DNA of 64,000 nucleotides from the NCBI GenBank assembly GCA_037178675.1, contig JAYMGJ010000066.1, forward strand, positions 1 to 64,000. Reading direction: 5' to 3'. The position numbers were made by a program, and so were the translations under genes. Below, piece after piece: positions 8,588 through 20,211 of the stretch (position 1 is its first letter; every line of letters begins with the position of its first letter). This DNA comes from Scleroderma bovista (lineage: Eukaryota > Basidiomycota > Agaricomycetes > Boletales > Sclerodermataceae). The notes under the pieces are model-generated. The model was not told where the DNA came from. It saw only the letters and a program-made list of their open reading frames with translations, and ran no database searches.

Positions 8588-11149
8588 ATGCACAGTATTC
8601 TCCGTGTTTCTGTGCCTAAGAGATCACAGAAATGGGGACAATGGCATATCACCAGACACTCCTCGTCGTTATCCCTTGCACGGCTTCGCAAACGAATAGA
8701 TGGGTATCTCAGAAGCGCACACCAGGTCACCAACGATCCCATTTGGACCGTGATACATCGTCTCCGATGGGAAAACCACGACGACTGGACGCGACGAGCG
8801 CTTGAACAGTGCAGGATATCTCACGCTGACTTCCTGCGGTGGAAACCTGTTGTTTTCTCGCCGTCACTCGGTATGTCCTTGGACATGCTTAGTGCTTCAG
8901 CAACAACATCTTCTTCGACACCTGCATGGGTCGTACTTGCACTGGCATGTCACAAGGTCAAAACTCCGTCAGAAGCACAAGACGAGTTGCTCAAGTTGAC
9001 TTACGGTAATATGGCTACCATTGACGTTCAGTACAAACCCTGTCTGCACGTTTTGACAGCCCAATCCCTTGCTCACTTAGGGATAATCGTACCCATGCGC
9101 CAATTAGTTGATTCATTCCTTTTCCATACCATACAACAAGATTCCCCCTTCCATTTCAATAAATTTCTCCATGCACTCTCCTACTTTGCACGGTCTACGG
9201 AGTCCGCCCATCTCGCTTTGACAGTCTTGGAAGCCATGACTTCTCGTCAAATCCCCCTCTGGTTTTCCACCTATTCCTCCCTCATGAAAGATCGCTTCGT
9301 CACCCTCGAGCTTACAAAACACCTACATGCACGGATGATTCACGAACGGGTTTCACCCTCGGCCGCGCATCTCGAGGCCTATCTTAGGATTTTTTCACAT
9401 CATGGAGCTGTCCACGAGGCAGGCACATACTTGAAGGCCATCAGAGAGTATTGCGTACAGCATGGCTTGACACCCCCACACGGGCGCATCACTGAAGATG
9501 CGTTACATCCTCGGATCGAAGGTGGCACCCATCCGGCTAATACACTTTACTTGAAGTCTATGCGGAACGACCGCGCTTCTGCATTCCACTACCTTCACAA
9601 TCTGCTCAAGCCAGAGACCCAAGGACACCGAAATATCACCCCTTCCAAGCAGCTTGCAGTCGATTGTCAACGTCATTTGCCGACCACTACCTTTTGGGGT
9701 GTGAGAAAGCAGGCTGTCGATATTTACGACTGGACGACTGCCCTCGTTTCCGTCGCAAATGATCGAAAAACAACAACTTCGCAACTCATACACTTGTTCG
9801 AGAATGCACGTAAAAAGACCAAGGTTTTCCGCCCCACCATCGCGACATACACGGTACTTCTCCGTGGACTCTTGTGGAGAAAAGCGTGGGGCCAGGCTTT
9901 GGATGTGTGGAACCAGCTGACGGAGACCGGCCTGGTTTTGGACCGCAAGGCGTTGACGGTCGGTGTCCAGGTACTGACACGTGCTGGACATCCCCAGGTG
10001 GCTTTCTATCTGCTGGATTCATTTGCGATCCACCATCCCACCGAAGCGAATCATTTGCGTATCCGGTCTCACCCCTTCAATTCCCCTTCATTCCTACCAC
10101 CGACCACCGGGGGCGAGTTCGTCTCGAGCAAGGTTCACCTCACAGCTCGCTGGATCAACATCGTTGTTATTAACGAGTTCTTGGTTGCTCTACTTCGCAT
10201 CCGCAGACCAGATATCATCTTCATGATTTGGGACAACCTTGAACTTCTCTATGGCGTCCTCCCTGACAATGTAACGCTCAATATTCTCCTTAAAAGTGCA
10301 TTACTCGCTGTGAATATGGACAGGGAGAGTGTCAGAGGTGCTATGGCCCATTTTACCCTGCAGGCACCCTTCCATGCACGCCAGCAGTCTACTTCGGAAC
10401 TCGGGGATGTTGATAACAAACGAGAAGAGGTGGCGAGGAACATCATGGGAGCACTGGAGAGATCTGAACCCCCTCCTGTAGTAGGAATATGGCGGGGCAG
10501 AGCTGCTACTGAGGTGGCTAGGGAGATTTTCAAGGGTATGGTTCTTGGAAATTGGCCGCCGATGCAGCATATCAAGGCCCCCGTCACTGCTATTCGACCT
10601 CCCGGAAGGGAAGTGGGTCCCATTGCACCTATTATGGAACTGGCGAAGTCTCTCGTGGTGGGACTATCCCATAAGACGGCGTCTGGATCGGTCGATCCAG
10701 GTGGCAGCGAGCGCGCGAAAACATCGGACAGCCAAGCGGTTCTAGGAGCAGGCGCCATCCCCTCCGTCTACCCGACCAAGTCCACGTTTTTGGCGTACAT
10801 CAAGCTCCTCGGTCTCTCGCCACCTTCGTCCACGCACGAGATACCACTCGCTCTTGCATGGATGCGCCATCTATCTATCCTACCTTCTCGGCCACTGCTT
10901 TCCATATCCCTAGTGTTCTGGGCCGAGGTCGGCTTGCGAGGACCGATATTTGAAGAGTGGGCTGAGAAAGGCGGGTACAGCGAGTATGGTCGACTAGAGA
11001 AATGGATGCGAGAATGGTGTCTGGAGGTACAGCGAAATGCGTTTCCGAGTGATCGCGATATGTCGAGGGCGTTGTTTATGGTTGCGAGGATGCGGGATAG
11101 GAACTTTGATTTGAAGCGTAGTAGTAATAGTACATTTAGGACAAAATGA
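8588..11149 (+). CDS. Large PPR-like helical repeat protein, probably mitochondrial
   Basis: A single uninterrupted frame of 853 residues. The N-terminus (MHSILRVSVPKRSQKWGQWH, then RHSSSLSLARLRKRIDG) is basic, Ser-rich and free of acids, as in a mitochondrial targeting peptide. The body is helical, with repeats resembling pentatricopeptide units, for example TIATYTVLLRGLLWRKAWGQ followed by ALDVWNQLTETGLVLDRKAL and LTRAGHPQVAFYLLD around residues 415-480, and PDNVTLNILLKSALLAVNMD further on. Such fungal proteins act in organellar RNA processing or translation; the specific role here is inference. It lacks introns, unlike most neighbours, and its stop is only 15 bp before the ATG of the next gene. 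Confidence 0.75.
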   Translation: MHSILRVSVPKRSQKWGQWHITRHSSSLSLARLRKRIDGYLRSAHQVTNDPIWTVIHRLRWENHDDWTRRALEQCRISHADFLRWKPVVFSPSLGMSLDMLSASATTSSSTPAWVVLALACHKVKTPSEAQDELLKLTYGNMATIDVQYKPCLHVLTAQSLAHLGIIVPMRQLVDSFLFHTIQQDSPFHFNKFLHALSYFARSTESAHLALTVLEAMTSRQIPLWFSTYSSLMKDRFVTLELTKHLHARMIHERVSPSAAHLEAYLRIFSHHGAVHEAGTYLKAIREYCVQHGLTPPHGRITEDALHPRIEGGTHPANTLYLKSMRNDRASAFHYLHNLLKPETQGHRNITPSKQLAVDCQRHLPTTTFWGVRKQAVDIYDWTTALVSVANDRKTTTSQLIHLFENARKKTKVFRPTIATYTVLLRGLLWRKAWGQALDVWNQLTETGLVLDRKALTVGVQVLTRAGHPQVAFYLLDSFAIHHPTEANHLRIRSHPFNSPSFLPPTTGGEFVSSKVHLTARWINIVVINEFLVALLRIRRPDIIFMIWDNLELLYGVLPDNVTLNILLKSALLAVNMDRESVRGAMAHFTLQAPFHARQQSTSELGDVDNKREEVARNIMGALERSEPPPVVGIWRGRAATEVAREIFKGMVLGNWPPMQHIKAPVTAIRPPGREVGPIAPIMELAKSLVVGLSHKTASGSVDPGGSERAKTSDSQAVLGAGAIPSVYPTKSTFLAYIKLLGLSPPSSTHEIPLALAWMRHLSILPSRPLLSISLVFWAEVGLRGPIFEEWAEKGGYSEYGRLEKWMREWCLEVQRNAFPSDRDMSRALFMVARMRDRNFDLKRSSNSTFRTK

Positions 11150-11164
11150 ACTTGTTGACATCTC

Positions 11165-12803
11165 ATGGCTGAACGTGTCTCTGGACTTCTCGCAGCGAGT
11201 CTACTTGTTCCACTACTCGTCCCCGTTTTTGACTCTGCCTGGCGTATTCCTGAGTTCAGCCCGCGTCAAATTGTTTATGCCAAGGACGTGTTTCCCCTCG
11301 TCCTCGCGCCCTGGGCGGCTCCAACTGGCGTAACCCGAGCTGCGTCGCGTCTTCTGCAGGCTGCGTTGTTGCTGCGCCTTCCGGTCGCCGCCATCCTGCC
11401 ATGCTACGCCCATTGGGTCATCATCGCTCTCGCAAGGACACTGACAGGGTTTCTACTCACTCGTAGTGTAGGATGGGCATACCCACGGATGTTCAACCAC
11501 TGGGCGCTCTACGAGGCATCCAGCGGAATTGGCCCTGCTCTCGCAACCTATCTGCTGACCTCTGGTGCGCGTCCTACCCTCGATTTCGTTCGTGGGTCGT
11601 TCAAGAGCCGACATTGGGACAGTGCGCGTGCGGAAGTCATCTTGGTGGCTTGTGCATGCTCAATATTGTGTTGGCTGGACAATGCCCCATGGACATATGC
11701 CATTGCAGTGTTGCTGGCCCTTGCATGGGCATTTTGGAGAGCCTGGCTGACACCGTCTGCTCCGCACGCGAGTGTCTATTTTCCTTTCAGCTATGATGCA
11801 CAACAGACCCCCAACTCTCCATTGCGGCGTCCTCGGATGGGCATGCAGGCATGCCTCATGGCCTTGTTGATGATACTCGTTCCATCGATATCTACATTCC
11901 TTCTTATTCAATCTAAGTATCCCCCTGTGCTACCCGCGCCATCTGGAGGAGGACCTCTCCTTGAAATCCTCATACTCTCCTTCCCTCGTCCAAATGATGA
12001 CACGTCAGGCTCTACCACGGTCCTCTCTCAAACGATATCATCATACCTTCCATACATCGATAATAACAGCGTCTCGCTCAGCATATTTACACATGCCAAG
12101 GTGCATCCTTCTTTTGAACGTGCAAAGCAAGAGTTTAGAGGTTCTCCTGTGGTATTTCACGCAGATCTAGACTCGCACTCTGACTCGCGGGAGGGTCAGT
12201 ACCTGCATGTGGCAGAGGCATTTAGATGGGCATACGAGCGGCGAGGAGAGTGGGTGATGCTCGTAGAAGACGACTTCCCGCTTTGTGGAGAATGGGGATG
12301 GCGTGGTGTGGCTGGAGTCATGAATATCCTCGAAAGCGGTCGCACAACGCCAGAGCACCTGGGAAGATGGGGCGGATTCGTAGGTACAGGTGGAAGGTGT
12401 GTCTCATTGTTCCCGACTGGTCACTCGACAATGATACATGTATTGAAGTGGATTGATAATCCACCATTCCGTTCTCCCGATCCTCTCTCAGATCCTCCGG
12501 ATCCATGCTTCTGTTGTCTCGCCACTCGCCCCCGGCTCCCCCCGTCGACCGACCGACATCATCATTCAGGACTGTCTTCTAGGTGTCGATCCTCTCTGTC
12601 CTGCCTATTCGGACCGTGGACGCTCGTCCTCTCTATATAGCCCTGAAGGTGGTAACCTAGTCATTACGTCGAAACTGGTCATGGACCATATTGGGAGCGA
12701 CAAGAGCACTGCTGTCGGTCGGGCTTATAGTCCAGAAAAGTGGCGGTGTGGATGGCGCCATGCGTTCCATGGACGGGGAGAAGTGGTGGTCGTTCCTGTG
12801 TAG
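11165..12803 (+). CDS. Multi-pass membrane glycosyltransferase-like protein
   Basis: Two exons (11165-12396, 12449-12803; intron 52 bp) give 528 residues. The first 260 residues hold several hydrophobic segments, such as LLAASLLVPLLVP, VILVACACSILCWL, YAIAVLLALAWAFW and LMALLMILVPSISTFLLI. A lumenal-type globular domain follows, with LLEILILSFPRP, VAEAFRWAYERRGEW, then VMLVEDDFPLCGEWGW (an acidic EDD motif typical of nucleotide-sugar-binding sites), GGFVGTGGSGLIIHHSVLP across the splice, and DIIIQDCLLG. Membrane helices followed by an EDD catalytic domain recall Golgi glycosyltransferases such as PGAP4, but family membership is not established. Substrate unknown. It may share regulation or transcript with the gene upstream. 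Confidence 0.65.
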
Positions 12804-13228
12804 AGTTCAGGCAAAGGATTCGTCTGATTATTTACATACCATCTGACAGCTATTTGGATACATACATCCATCGCTATCGAGACTCGAACAGACTACATAT
12901 CAAGAGGATGTTATCGCTTTCACCTTGCATAGCAGTGAAAATGCATTGTCCACGTATCTCGGGGGCGAGGGCGTGTCGATGTACGTCGCATCGTCACAAT
13001 GTTGCATGGAAGTCCTTCAGTACTGTGTCTCGCGCACGCGGGCGCGCAGCCTGGCGTATTCCCAGACAATCCCTCGAGCGTCTAATGGGGTGGCACAAAG
13101 TAATAATCGCCGTGGCTAACAACAAAGGGAAATTATGGACCCACAGCGGTGGTAGCCCGTAGATAATCAGTTTCGTCGCTTCCCTTAGGTTTGCATACGT
13201 ACGCCGTTCATCGACTCACCTGTGGCTC
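12804..13228. other. Intergenic, no gene seen
   Basis: About 425 bp between two plus-strand genes. GC-rich patches near 13030-13060 (CGCGCACGCGGGCGCGC). No coherent frame. Likely terminator of the glycosyltransferase-like gene and promoter of the SET gene. Confidence 0.45.
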
Positions 13229-16108
13229 ATGGTCCCATCATTCACATTCATAGACCGCACCGAGCCCGTGTCTCCAATTCGCCGTACCACGACCTCGGGA
13301 CCCCGTCTGCGCCCAGATGTGAGACACTCCGCATCTGAGCTGCGCAAGTTCGGAGAAGCCATCTATAGGCAAGTCTGGGACGAGTTCTACAAATGGGAGC
13401 GTGGATACGCGTCTGATATCTTGGGTGATATCAAAAACAACCCTGTTGTCCGAGTGAGGGGAGGTGCTAGAAAGATGGCAAAGAGCATGATGAAAAGATT
13501 CTCGGAAAGGACGCCTTGCCCGGTTGTCGCTTCAGGCGGTTCTGCGAACGTCGTCATCACGGAGTATGCCACAGGCAGCGGTGCGAGAACAACCACTGCT
13601 GTACCAATTGCCACAGTTGTCCTCTCGCCGGATGCTAAGCGTTTTCCCCCACATCCGCCTTACGAATGCTGTCCTCCCATCAACAGGAGCATCTTGGTTA
13701 ATGAGACAGAGCCAAGTACCGCCAAGTTCTTGCCATATGCAGAGGACTCGTCCTTTCCTGTCGAGTCATATTTGAAGAAGTTTGAACATCTGGAATGGGC
13801 GCAGGAATTTGATCCCGACTGTAAGCATCGCACGATTCCCCTCCGCGCAACGTCAGCTGACTTGACAGAAGTGGAGATGATCCAATTGGAAACGACGTGG
13901 AGACTTCATGTCATACATGGGCTTGCCATCAGCGATATTACAAGAATGCATATTCTTAAACCCACGCGCACCTCGCACAATACTGGGCTCCTTAGGGATT
14001 GTATACAAAGGTGCCATTCTCGCGTTTGGTTTCTCTAGCACATGATCATCTAAAGCAAACATTGCAACAAGGGACTTCCTCCAGTGGCCTGGTGCCTCTC
14101 AGACAAATGCGAAAGACGGCTTTCCTATTAGCGAGGTGCCTCTGTCAGATGACTTGCATGCAAGACTCACGTCCATACTCCGAGTTTTCTGTCCATCACG
14201 AAATTGCCTTGGTCCTCTTTGTTCAACCCATGGTAGGCACTTCTCCAACTTGCCAATTGCGAGTATTGAATGCCTATTACATAGCTCGTCCCCACTCGAC
14301 TTTTCTTCCTTTGAACAAACCTCGAATCACAGGAGCAAATATGATACTCTCTGAAGGGCATCCATGCGGGCCAGATTGTTTTAGGCTAGTACCTGACATT
14401 GAACAATATGCCGTGGGTCTGCGTTGTCCGGTTCTTCACACTCCGTCTAAATCCTATCTTTTTAGGAAACCCTACCACCCCCCTCGCGAGATCCTAGTCA
14501 AACACTTTTTGCCGATAATCTACAAACCATACTCAGCATTGCCCCAGATCTATTCCCCTGTCAACTAGCAGTGATATGCTTTAAGCCTTGCAAGGAGGTG
14601 AAAATTTTTGAATGTGCTAACCATTGAACACTAAATGCATTGTGTGTCTAGGTTTTTGTGGAACGTATACATCTCTTTCCAGATAACACCATATTCCCCC
14701 TTGATCGGGAGTCTTCTACTGGTGTTTCCACGGATGGAGATAGTGAGAGTAGTGCTCAGAAAAAAGGAGCTCAACACAAAAAGAAGAAAAGGTCAAAGAA
14801 AGCTGCACTGACATTTGGTGGGCATTTGCATTGCAAATGATTGTGAGCTTTCTAACATCCTTACAGCCAGTGTTGATGGACACCTTAGGCAATCTGTGTT
14901 AGCTTCTTCTTCTTTCTCTTTTTGGCTTTTTTCTATCCTTATTTTCTCTTGACACTTCCAGGCTTGCTCCCTGTGCACACCCAGGTGAATGTACAACTAC
15001 TAAGTGCCAATGCTACAGTAGCAAATTCCATTGTCAGCCATCTTGTCGATGTGGAGTAACATGTAAGTGATTGATTGATTGATGGCTACCATGATGCACA
15101 TACCTCATTCCAAGGTGTCAGAAAATGGCCAGCTTGTACATGCCAACAGTGTGGTAATAAATGCCCTTGCAGACTGAGTTCAAGGGAATGCATTCCAGGT
15201 ATCTGTGTAAATTGTGGTATCAGGTAAGTTTAAGTTGTGTTCACTATAAAGGTTCTACTTATTGACACTGGTGCAGTGGTATGAAGAATACATGTGGTTT
15301 ACTTTGTATTTCAACTAACATTCAGACTGACAGGCATCAGCAAGAAGCCATGCTCAAACACCAAGATGCAGAGGCTCTATAGTGAAGTATGCACACAATT
15401 TCAAGCTATTTGTAGTCTATATCACAAACCTTCTTTAAAGCCTATTGAGGTCAAAACTGGATCCTATGGTCTTGGTGCATTTGCAATGCAAGATATTCCT
15501 TGTGGTAGATTTGTTGGAAGTGAGTCATACAGTAGTCAGTAGTGTATACCTCCTTAACTTGCATTGCTGACTTTCCTTTCTCATAGCATATGTTGGCCAT
15601 ATTTTGTCCAACAATACAGCCAACCTTACAAGGCAAGCCAATCTATTCCTCTGTGATGACAACTACAGTAACCTGGTTTTTAGCAATATCACGCAACACA
15701 ATCACCGCAACTACCTGTTTGAATTCGAACATGACAGCCTTGAGCCCGAAATTTTCGATGCTGCTCGTGTCGGAAACGTGACAAGGTTTCTAAATCACAG
15801 AAGGCACGGAGAGGACAACGTCCGTGCAGTCAGTGCGTGTATTCTTCGGCCATCCAATATAATATCTGATCCCTGATCCCTCATCGGTATAGACACCCTA
15901 GTTAATGGGGAGCATCAGATTGGGTTCTTCGCAAGTGAGTATTCTGGCTGTTCTGCTGATTGGGTCCATCCTGATAGGGGCAATAGAGAAGCAGGTGAAA
16001 GCTGGAGAGGAGTTATTCTTGGATTACGGAGAGACATATTGGATAGATGATAATGACGATGACGACGAAACAACGGATATAAAAGATGCTCAAGATCTGC
16101 ACATATAA
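13229..16108 (+). CDS. E(z)/EZH-type SET-domain histone methyltransferase
   Basis: Many-exon gene with the order of Enhancer-of-zeste proteins. The N-terminal exon includes WDEFYKWERGYASDI and LEWAQEFDPD, which splices to LEMIQLETTWRLHVIHGLAI. Next come cysteine motifs VFCPSRNCLGPLCSTHG and EGHPCGPDCFR, a Lys-rich linker, then a CXC/pre-SET region: APCAHPGECTTTKCQCYSS, CRCGVTC, WPACTCQQCGNKCPC, ECIPGICVNCGIS and KPCSNTKMQR. The SET domain shows GSYGLGAFAMQDIPCGRFVG, TYVGHIL, NVTRFLNHRRHGEDN, VNGEHQIGFFA and VKAGEELFLDYGETYW. It retains the NH and ELxxDY signatures. Predicted to methylate H3K27 in a PRC2-like complex; it could be a diverged paralog rather than the canonical subunit. No frame break is required. 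Confidence 0.82.
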
Positions 16109-16409
16109 TTCGAGTATGTACCAGGCGTACTTCGCATCGAGGAGGCGCAGGGGCCCAATGGGGTATTTGGTGTCACGAGCAATGTCAGCTTACCGCAAAA
16201 ATGAAGCAGGCATCCGTGCTATCATTGAGGGGCGTGGGCGGTGCAGAATTTCATCATGGCATCTAACGAGAAGCTCCCGAGAGTGGTGTTCCACGGCGAC
16301 GATTAAATGTTCATAAGAAAACTCACTTTCTCTGAATATCGCCTCCGAAGGCGGAGTTGGAGCTCGAAATAAATCCGATCATGTCGTCCTAATAGTACTG
16401 CGGCGCATA

Positions 16410-16890
16410 TCACCTAAGATGGCTCACACATTCCCTTTCTAAAGGTGTGCGGAGACGAATGGGGTGAGTCCTAGGCTCCACAAACTCCGTGAGTACGTAC
16501 TTCTGAACCTTCGTGAACAGAGATGTGTCGCAGAAGGTTAGGTGGCGAAGCACCAGCTTGTTCGCTATCACCTGATAATCCACTGGGCGCAATGGTGAAA
16601 CCTGACATGGTTAGCTATCCTGGCCATAGCGAAGAGTGAGTCCGCGCCAAATTACTGATTGCGTAACTGACGGAACGCTGATAATTTGTAAGACCGACAA
16701 GAACGGTGTAGAAGTGAGAATCAAGACAAAAATGATCGAATGAAACTGGACACCCTGGGTTGTGTGCGATGAAAACGTTTTGATGAGATTCTGGAACTTC
16801 ATTCATAAGGCATACTATGGCCACACAGATCCCGATGAGTTTGATTCGTAATTCATAGGTGAATGCTTGCGGAAATTCGGGGTTCATCAA
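16410..16890 (-). CDS. Possible small membrane protein (weak)
   Basis: A minus-strand stretch from the ATG at 16890 encodes MMNPEFPQAFTYELRIKLIG with a hydrophobic run ICVAIVCLM. After a plausible 45-bp intron it continues as FHSIIFVLILTSTPFLSVLQ, a second hydrophobic segment. A later segment, FTKVQKYVLTEFVEPRTHPI, could be a cytoplasmic tail. The splicing beyond the second segment is not clear and no family is recognised. It may be a decayed membrane-protein gene. Confidence 0.22.
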
Positions 16891-17069
16891 TTACAGATCC
16901 GAATGATCAAACGATCTCACGAATGAGTTGGTCGAAAAGTACCTCCAATGAAAAGAGTACAGCGCCAGGTTAAAACAAGTAAAGGTAGAATTACACAGCC
17001 TACAAATTAACTTCTTTTACTTGAACTATTAAGGGAAAGGTATTAGCACCTGAGATCCAGGTAGAAAGT

Positions 17070-18691
17070 TCAATAGTGACTCACATTCTTTCCATCTTGG
17101 AATTTCTTTCCATCAACCTCCAGGTCCCAGGCCAGAGCACCCTCAAAGAAGGACTTGTCTTCGGCGTTTTCAAGGTCCAGCTTCCTGTACTCATAGCTCT
17201 CGTAGTCGGGGGCGCAATCGACAACAGCCTTTACATCCTGCCCACGCAGAATGAGAGCACCAGCGATGATGGAGTTGTTTGGCTCCCCAAGGACACCCAT
17301 GGAACCGAAGAGGTACTTGCGAGAAGCCTCCAATCGGTTAAAGAAGCCACCGATTTGGTTAGAGGACATGAAGATGAGGGTGAGCTCCTCATTGTATTTG
17401 AAGTCGACGCGGTAGACAGAGAACCCTTCTTTGTCGAAGCTGTGTGATGAAAAAACGTCATTTCCAGCACAAACCCGTCGTAGCTTACTTACTGCTCGTA
17501 GAACCACTCGAGGGAGCCACCGGGTCCGCGGGTGTCCTTGTTGGAATAGGCGCGCTTCCAGTCCTCAAGGTTGAACGTCGATTTTGGTAGGAGATCGAGG
17601 GGGTTCTTTGGTTTTGGCTCTTCGGGGACGAGATTCACATCGTCGTCATCGTCCTCCGCAACTTCTTTTGTTGGCTTTTCCTTCTTTGGAGCTGGTGCAG
17701 CAGCGGGCGGTTTAGATTCTTTTTCCTTCTTCTCCTTGGCGGGTGGTGTGTACTGCACAGCCTTTTCAATAAATGTGGGCTCGCCAAACACCTCTTTGAT
17801 TTTTGGTTGGTTGATGATGAGGTCGAGGTGGCGGAGGGTATTGGGGAGCGTGGCGCGCAGGGGAGCATCGATGTTAAATCCGACAGAACGGAAGATAGCC
17901 GAAGCAACGGTGATATCAGCAAGCGTGAGCCGTTCACCAACGAGGTAGGTGCGAGTGAGAAGGATGCGTTCCAAAGTGTTAAGCGCGCGGACCATGCGTT
18001 CTGTGACGAATGTATGCAACTGATTGGGTGGGTGATAGTCAATCGTTGTTTCAAGGTAGACAGCGATGACCTACCCCCTTGTGATAAGGAACGTATCCAT
18101 TGAGCATCAGATAACTTGACTCAGTCGAGGAAAATATTTCGGACTCGGCGAAGTGCACATATTGGTCGACCTGAGCGGCGTCCTCAGGGGTGCCACCAAG
18201 AAGACCAGCGTTAGGGGCAAGTGAGGCAACTGTAAAAGATGTAAGTATAATTCGCTTACTTATGCACAAGGAAACGAAAGGTGGTAGAGGTCAGAAATAC
18301 CACTATCTGTCGACATCGAGTTCCGACAGGGATAACTGTTGAAATCACTTTCTTCCTTCCACCCCACCATATCAAAAGTCCAAAGGAAAATCGGATACGT
18401 ACGATACCGGGCGATTGCAGCACCTTCCGTCAAGTGGAGTCCGTTGTTGCACTCGAGGGCAGGGATCTTTCCATGAGGGAATTTAGCGATGAATTCAGGT
18501 TTTTTGTTATCTTCGTAGTGTTTGTATTCGGGCTCCTCGAACTCCAAGCCAGCCACGGACGCGGTGGCCTTGATCTGTTCGAAGCGCGTGCGATCGTAAG
18601 TCAGTAAATGATCGCGTTGAACGGGACAAGTACGTACGACCAGGGTCTGGCGCATCACAGGAACCGAGTAGAGCTTGCCAACGAGGACCAT
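17070..18691 (-). CDS. Translation elongation factor eEF1B gamma subunit
   Basis: Structural subunit of the eEF1B nucleotide exchange factor that recharges eEF1A with GTP in the cytosol. The ATG at 18691 starts MVLVGKLYSVPVMRQTL, a glutathione-S-transferase-like N-terminal domain (FPHGKIPALECNNGLHLTEG; then TYLVGERLTLADITVASAIF). A Lys/Pro/Asp-rich hinge follows (KEKKEKESKPPAAAPAPKKE). The conserved EF1G domain then runs from NPLDLLPKSTFNLEDWKRAY through SNKDTRGPGGSLEWFYEQ, FDKEGFSVYRVDFKYNEEL, FFNRLEASRKYLFGSMGVLG and ENAEDKSFFEGALAWDLEV. The extreme C-terminus is uncertain: either a stop at 17070 or a further splice after DGKKFQDGKN. Divergent from ORC2 with 187 bp between starts. Confidence 0.95.
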
Positions 18692-18878
18692 CTTTACGAG
18701 AATCAAGAGAGATGTTGGAGGAGAAAGGACAAGCTGCGATGAGCGATCGATTATGATTCCGTTGACTACAAATTTTTGTCAACGCCGAGTCAGATAATCT
18801 TAGGGCAGGCGTTATCGATTGGATAACCCATTTTACCCATCGAATATTTTCATAGATAACATAATTATTTTGCTCACC

Positions 18879-20153
18879 ATGGACAGCGACGACGCCTCAG
18901 ACGCGTACGGCTCAGACATCGAGCAGCAGAAGCAGTGGGAAATCGGAGAGCCAGAGATCTCGTCCACGACGTCCTTTGACGCGTATTTCTTGCATGCCTC
19001 TGCACGCTCGCAGACATCCACCAATGTCTTCTCGTCGCGTGTCCTGCCGCTCACTGCAGAAGAGTATGCGAAAGCCATTGCTGCATGTCTACCGAGTCAT
19101 GTAGATTCTCCGCTAATCAAATCGCAGTGGACGGGACCATGGGATATGGCCACTACCTTCCAGCGGTACGCTCGGGAGCTCGTCGAAGGCTTCAATCTAC
19201 TTTTCTATGGCTTCGGTTCCAAGCGAGTCATCTTGAACAAGTTGGCAACCGAATGTCTCTCCAAGAAGGGCCATGTCATCATCGTGAACGGATTCCAGCC
19301 CAACATTTCACTCAAGGACATCTTCTCGTCCATCGAGCGCATACCAGGCGTACCATCTTCAGGTGGGAGCACGGAACAGCGCACATATGATTTCTTTGCT
19401 GAGGCCACCCATGATCCACTACGGCGTCATTTGTACCTGGTCGTGCACAACATTGACAGTCCTGCCATGCGCTCCCCGAAGATCAAAAGTGTCCTTTCTT
19501 TCTTTGCTCTCAACCCCAACATCCATCTCGTTGCTTCTATTGATAGATTGAACGCCCCCCTCCTTTGGTCTGCCTCAGAGATTATTGCTCGTAAGCTCCC
19601 ACCCCACAACCCCAAAGATGCGAAGAGCGTCGTGCCGAAACGGGGTTACGCATGGCTTTGGCATGACCTTACTACGCTAGCTTCTTATGACTTCGAACTC
19701 GCGTATGCGGACCGATCCTCTATCGCTGGTGCTGCAGCTCTGAGCACAGGTGGTCGATCGGCCCGTCAAGATCTTGTGGCAGGTTGCACTACATCAGGAG
19801 GGCCACTCTCTGAAACCGCGGTGATGCATGTCCTTGCAGCCGTAACTGCTAAGGCAAGGAAACTCTTCGCCCTCTTCGCCACCAAGCAACTCGAGAACAT
19901 TGAGGCAGCTCCTACGGATAACGCTACCAATCTCGAACAGTATGGAGTTGCATACGATACCCTCTTCTCAGCCGCAAGAACGGCATTCATTGCAACCAAC
20001 GATACCGCATTGAGATCATTACTTGGCGAATTCAGGGATCATGGGTTGATACTTTCGGCCACTCAAGGGGGTCCCAGTGGTGGAGAGACACTTTGGATTC
20101 CACTACGCAAAGAACGAATTGTCAAGGTACTTCAATCCATGGGCGATGAATAG
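18879..20153 (+). CDS. ORC2: Origin recognition complex subunit 2
   Basis: Core subunit of the ORC that marks replication origins and helps load MCM. Single frame of 424 residues from the ATG at 18879 (MDSDDASDAYGSDIEQQ). The ORC2 core is clear: ELVEGFNLLFYGFGSKRVIL (about residues 110-130), GHVIIVNGFQPNISLKDIF, HLYLVVHNIDSPAMRSPKI, FALNPNIHLVASIDRLNAPL, then the winged-helix region with YGVAYDTLFSAARTAFIATN, LLGEFRDHGLILS and LWIPLRKERIVKVL. It is shorter than many ORC2 proteins because the disordered N-terminal tail is reduced. Intronless. Convergent with ERG24, 58 bp between stops. Confidence 0.93.
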   Translation: MDSDDASDAYGSDIEQQKQWEIGEPEISSTTSFDAYFLHASARSQTSTNVFSSRVLPLTAEEYAKAIAACLPSHVDSPLIKSQWTGPWDMATTFQRYARELVEGFNLLFYGFGSKRVILNKLATECLSKKGHVIIVNGFQPNISLKDIFSSIERIPGVPSSGGSTEQRTYDFFAEATHDPLRRHLYLVVHNIDSPAMRSPKIKSVLSFFALNPNIHLVASIDRLNAPLLWSASEIIARKLPPHNPKDAKSVVPKRGYAWLWHDLTTLASYDFELAYADRSSIAGAAALSTGGRSARQDLVAGCTTSGGPLSETAVMHVLAAVTAKARKLFALFATKQLENIEAAPTDNATNLEQYGVAYDTLFSAARTAFIATNDTALRSLLGEFRDHGLILSATQGGPSGGETLWIPLRKERIVKVLQSMGDE

Positions 20154-20211
20154 GACTTATCATTCCTCCGGAGTACATGGTCGAATTTTTGTAGCTTAGA
20201 AACAGACTAAC

